A stretch of 64,000 bases of DNA from Marsupella aquatica (Eukaryota > Marchantiophyta): positions 2,108,001 through 2,172,000 of the forward strand of contig OZ316895.1 of the NCBI GenBank assembly GCA_973895155.1, given 5' to 3'. Shown piece after piece: positions 62,560 to 64,000 of the stretch. The notes under the pieces are model-generated. The model did not search any database. It saw nothing but the letters and a program-made list of their open reading frames with translations, and was not told the DNA's origin. The position numbers were made by a program, and so were the translations under genes. How positions within the stretch are numbered: the stretch's first letter is position 1; each line of letters begins with the position of its first letter.

Positions 62560-64000
62560 CAAATCATAGTAGGCTCCGCTGGATTGTACTGTACAGTACA
62601 TCTGATTAGGAGCTGAGTCAGTCAGAGAATTTGATTGCTCTCTCTCATAGGAATTTCAATCGTTATTCTATGCGTGGGTGTAGGTTTCTGCTTCGCGTCT
62701 GATCATCATGACCCACTAAGGGACAGTGCAGTGCGTCATTCTGCGGAGTCGTGAGATAGAGCCGCTCTCGCTCTAGAAGGGATCCGATCGGCGCAAGTTC
62801 AGTTGTTACATTTCTCAAATCAATCATGTGTCAATCCTTCCTCTTGTATTCTTCGTGCCTGGGGTGATTTTCTGCTGATGCTAGTCCCGGAGCAAGTTTC
62901 ATTGTTCAGCTCGGCTACTCGACTCGTGTTCCAATCCGTCTGTCCGGGTGATGTCGTGCCAGCAATAGCGCAGTGTCACCTTTGCTTACCGGGCTCGGCT
63001 AAGCAAGTCTCGGGGTACTCACTGGTTGCAATTGAGTTTCATTGGGATTTGCATAGGCTGTCAATTGTCGTACGAGATCTTTCCGTCCTTTATCTGGTTA
63101 TGAAGATTTGTGCTTCTGCATGAGCGGCCTTTAATTCCATCTCTCCGGATCTTGAAAGTATCCGGAATCGACTGGAATTTGTGACACGCCTGTGATTTCG
63201 TCTGAGTTGCAGTTAGTTTTGCTTTGGTAGGGTGGGCCCGATCTTCGACAGGCTTCGGCTCCACAGCTGGGAAGGACAGTTGCATTTCGCGTGCGGGAAG
63301 AAAACTCGTGCAAGGAGGTGAGCCTTTCATAGTCTCAAGACTGGTGCTGTTTCGTCTAAAGTCTAATCGTTTCTTGTCAAGTGCTGCGAGTAGTGTATAA
63401 AGATGGTGAACTTTGGAACCCATTGAGAAATTTCTTCGTCTGAGGCTAACCCCTGTAACGATTGAGTCTATCTCTTGATAGAGGTTGAGTTGCTTCCTTT
63501 GGCCGTCACCTTCTTGGGTCTTAAATCTGGAGAAATTCATCTGGAGTGTGTTCATAAGAATGCGTCTCTTCGTCCGACTTAAATTATACGATGTCTTCTG
63601 CTGAAGCTCTGGTTGGGATGTTGACTGGTTTTTCCATTTCAAAGCCACCATACATAGAAGGTTGATGTCTACACATGCATCTTTTCTTCAGGCGGCTGCC
63701 TGTCTTGTTGAGATGCTGAAGATTCTCTCCATGTCTAAATTTACTTGTGAGACTTGGGTTGTAAGTTTTGGATGCACATCGGCTGGTACTGTTTCGAACG
63801 GGCGTTTAGGATGTTATTGTTGCATTATTTGTGAATCTGTAGTCATTGTATTAGAGCGTATAGATCCATGTACAATGGAAAATTTGATGCTTACTCAAAG
63901 TGCTGTTTGAAATACAGAGAGCTGTACTTTGGTCCTGTACCAGTCGATTAACGACCTCATCTATTAAGTTCTTGGACATCCTAGTAACACCAGAAAGTCA
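62560..64000. other. Right edge, no recognised gene
   Basis: Contains CTGTACTGTACAGTAC palindromic phrases near 62585 and a run of leader-like sequence. A 196-codon minus frame (63651-63061) with an ATG has no recognisable domain. The region may be the leader of a gene beyond the right edge. Confidence 0.35.

Noticed and set aside
63061-63651. 196-codon minus-strand frame
   Set aside because: It has an ATG but no recognisable motif, and runs through leader-like sequence. Not enough to call a gene.

Overview
The window looks like nuclear DNA of a green land plant. It carries spliced genes with mostly GT-AG introns of about 60 to 1400 bases. These include a photorespiratory peroxisomal glutamate:glyoxylate aminotransferase ending in SRL, a long-form tRNase Z, an eEF1B beta/delta-type subunit, an ABC1/UbiB-type kinase-like protein and a stand-alone I9 subtilisin-propeptide inhibitor. 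Two Ty1/copia elements and several satellite-like arrays lie between them. I cannot fix the species from the sequence. No bacterial operons, CRISPR arrays, rRNA or clear tRNA genes were seen.

Layout. 1-309 (minus): first exon of mitochondrial complex III subunit 9, running off the left edge. 500-7600: repeat-rich, gene-poor DNA with a degenerate array, elements built around a 35-bp minisatellite and the motif CCCGTGCGTTGCAC, one probable solo LTR, and a GTACCC-type array. 7660-14318: a complete copia element with identical 130-bp LTRs and target duplication AAAAC, broken by one in-frame TAG. 15345-22260 (plus): leader and 13 coding exons of glutamate:glyoxylate aminotransferase (479 aa). 24253-26256 (minus): an unrecognised charged, disordered protein. 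28629-31037: a second, older copia element (target duplication ATTTT) with gag, protease and integrase deleted. 32190-39467 (plus): leader and 12 coding exons of tRNase Z (1003 aa). 41626-41958 (minus): possible small one-pass membrane protein. 43019-47122 (plus): eEF1B beta/delta-type gene. 48430-50668 (plus): 125-aa I9 inhibitor. 52620-53240: a 63-bp minisatellite and an orphan copy of the inhibitor gene's leader. 55402-59592 (plus): ABC1/UbiB-like gene (527 aa). 59600-64000: mostly no recognised gene.

The genes are unrelated housekeeping or metabolic genes, not a pathway cluster. What links some of them is their 5' ends. The roughly 1-kb leader (promoter, first exon and leader intron, as I infer it) of the aminotransferase gene is clearly homologous to that of the tRNase Z gene. 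In both, homology stops at about the inferred 3' splice site. A second leader-type module, that of the I9 inhibitor gene, is also duplicated about 4.5 kb downstream with no gene attached. Other points of interest are a decayed tandem copy of an aminotransferase exon with a stop inside it, two GC-AG introns, a probable intron inside the eEF1B stop codon, and a copia primer site that appears to match the anticodon arm of tRNA-Ile.

Exon limits were derived by eye from reading-frame continuity, splice-site dinucleotides and remembered family sequences. No alignment or database search was run.
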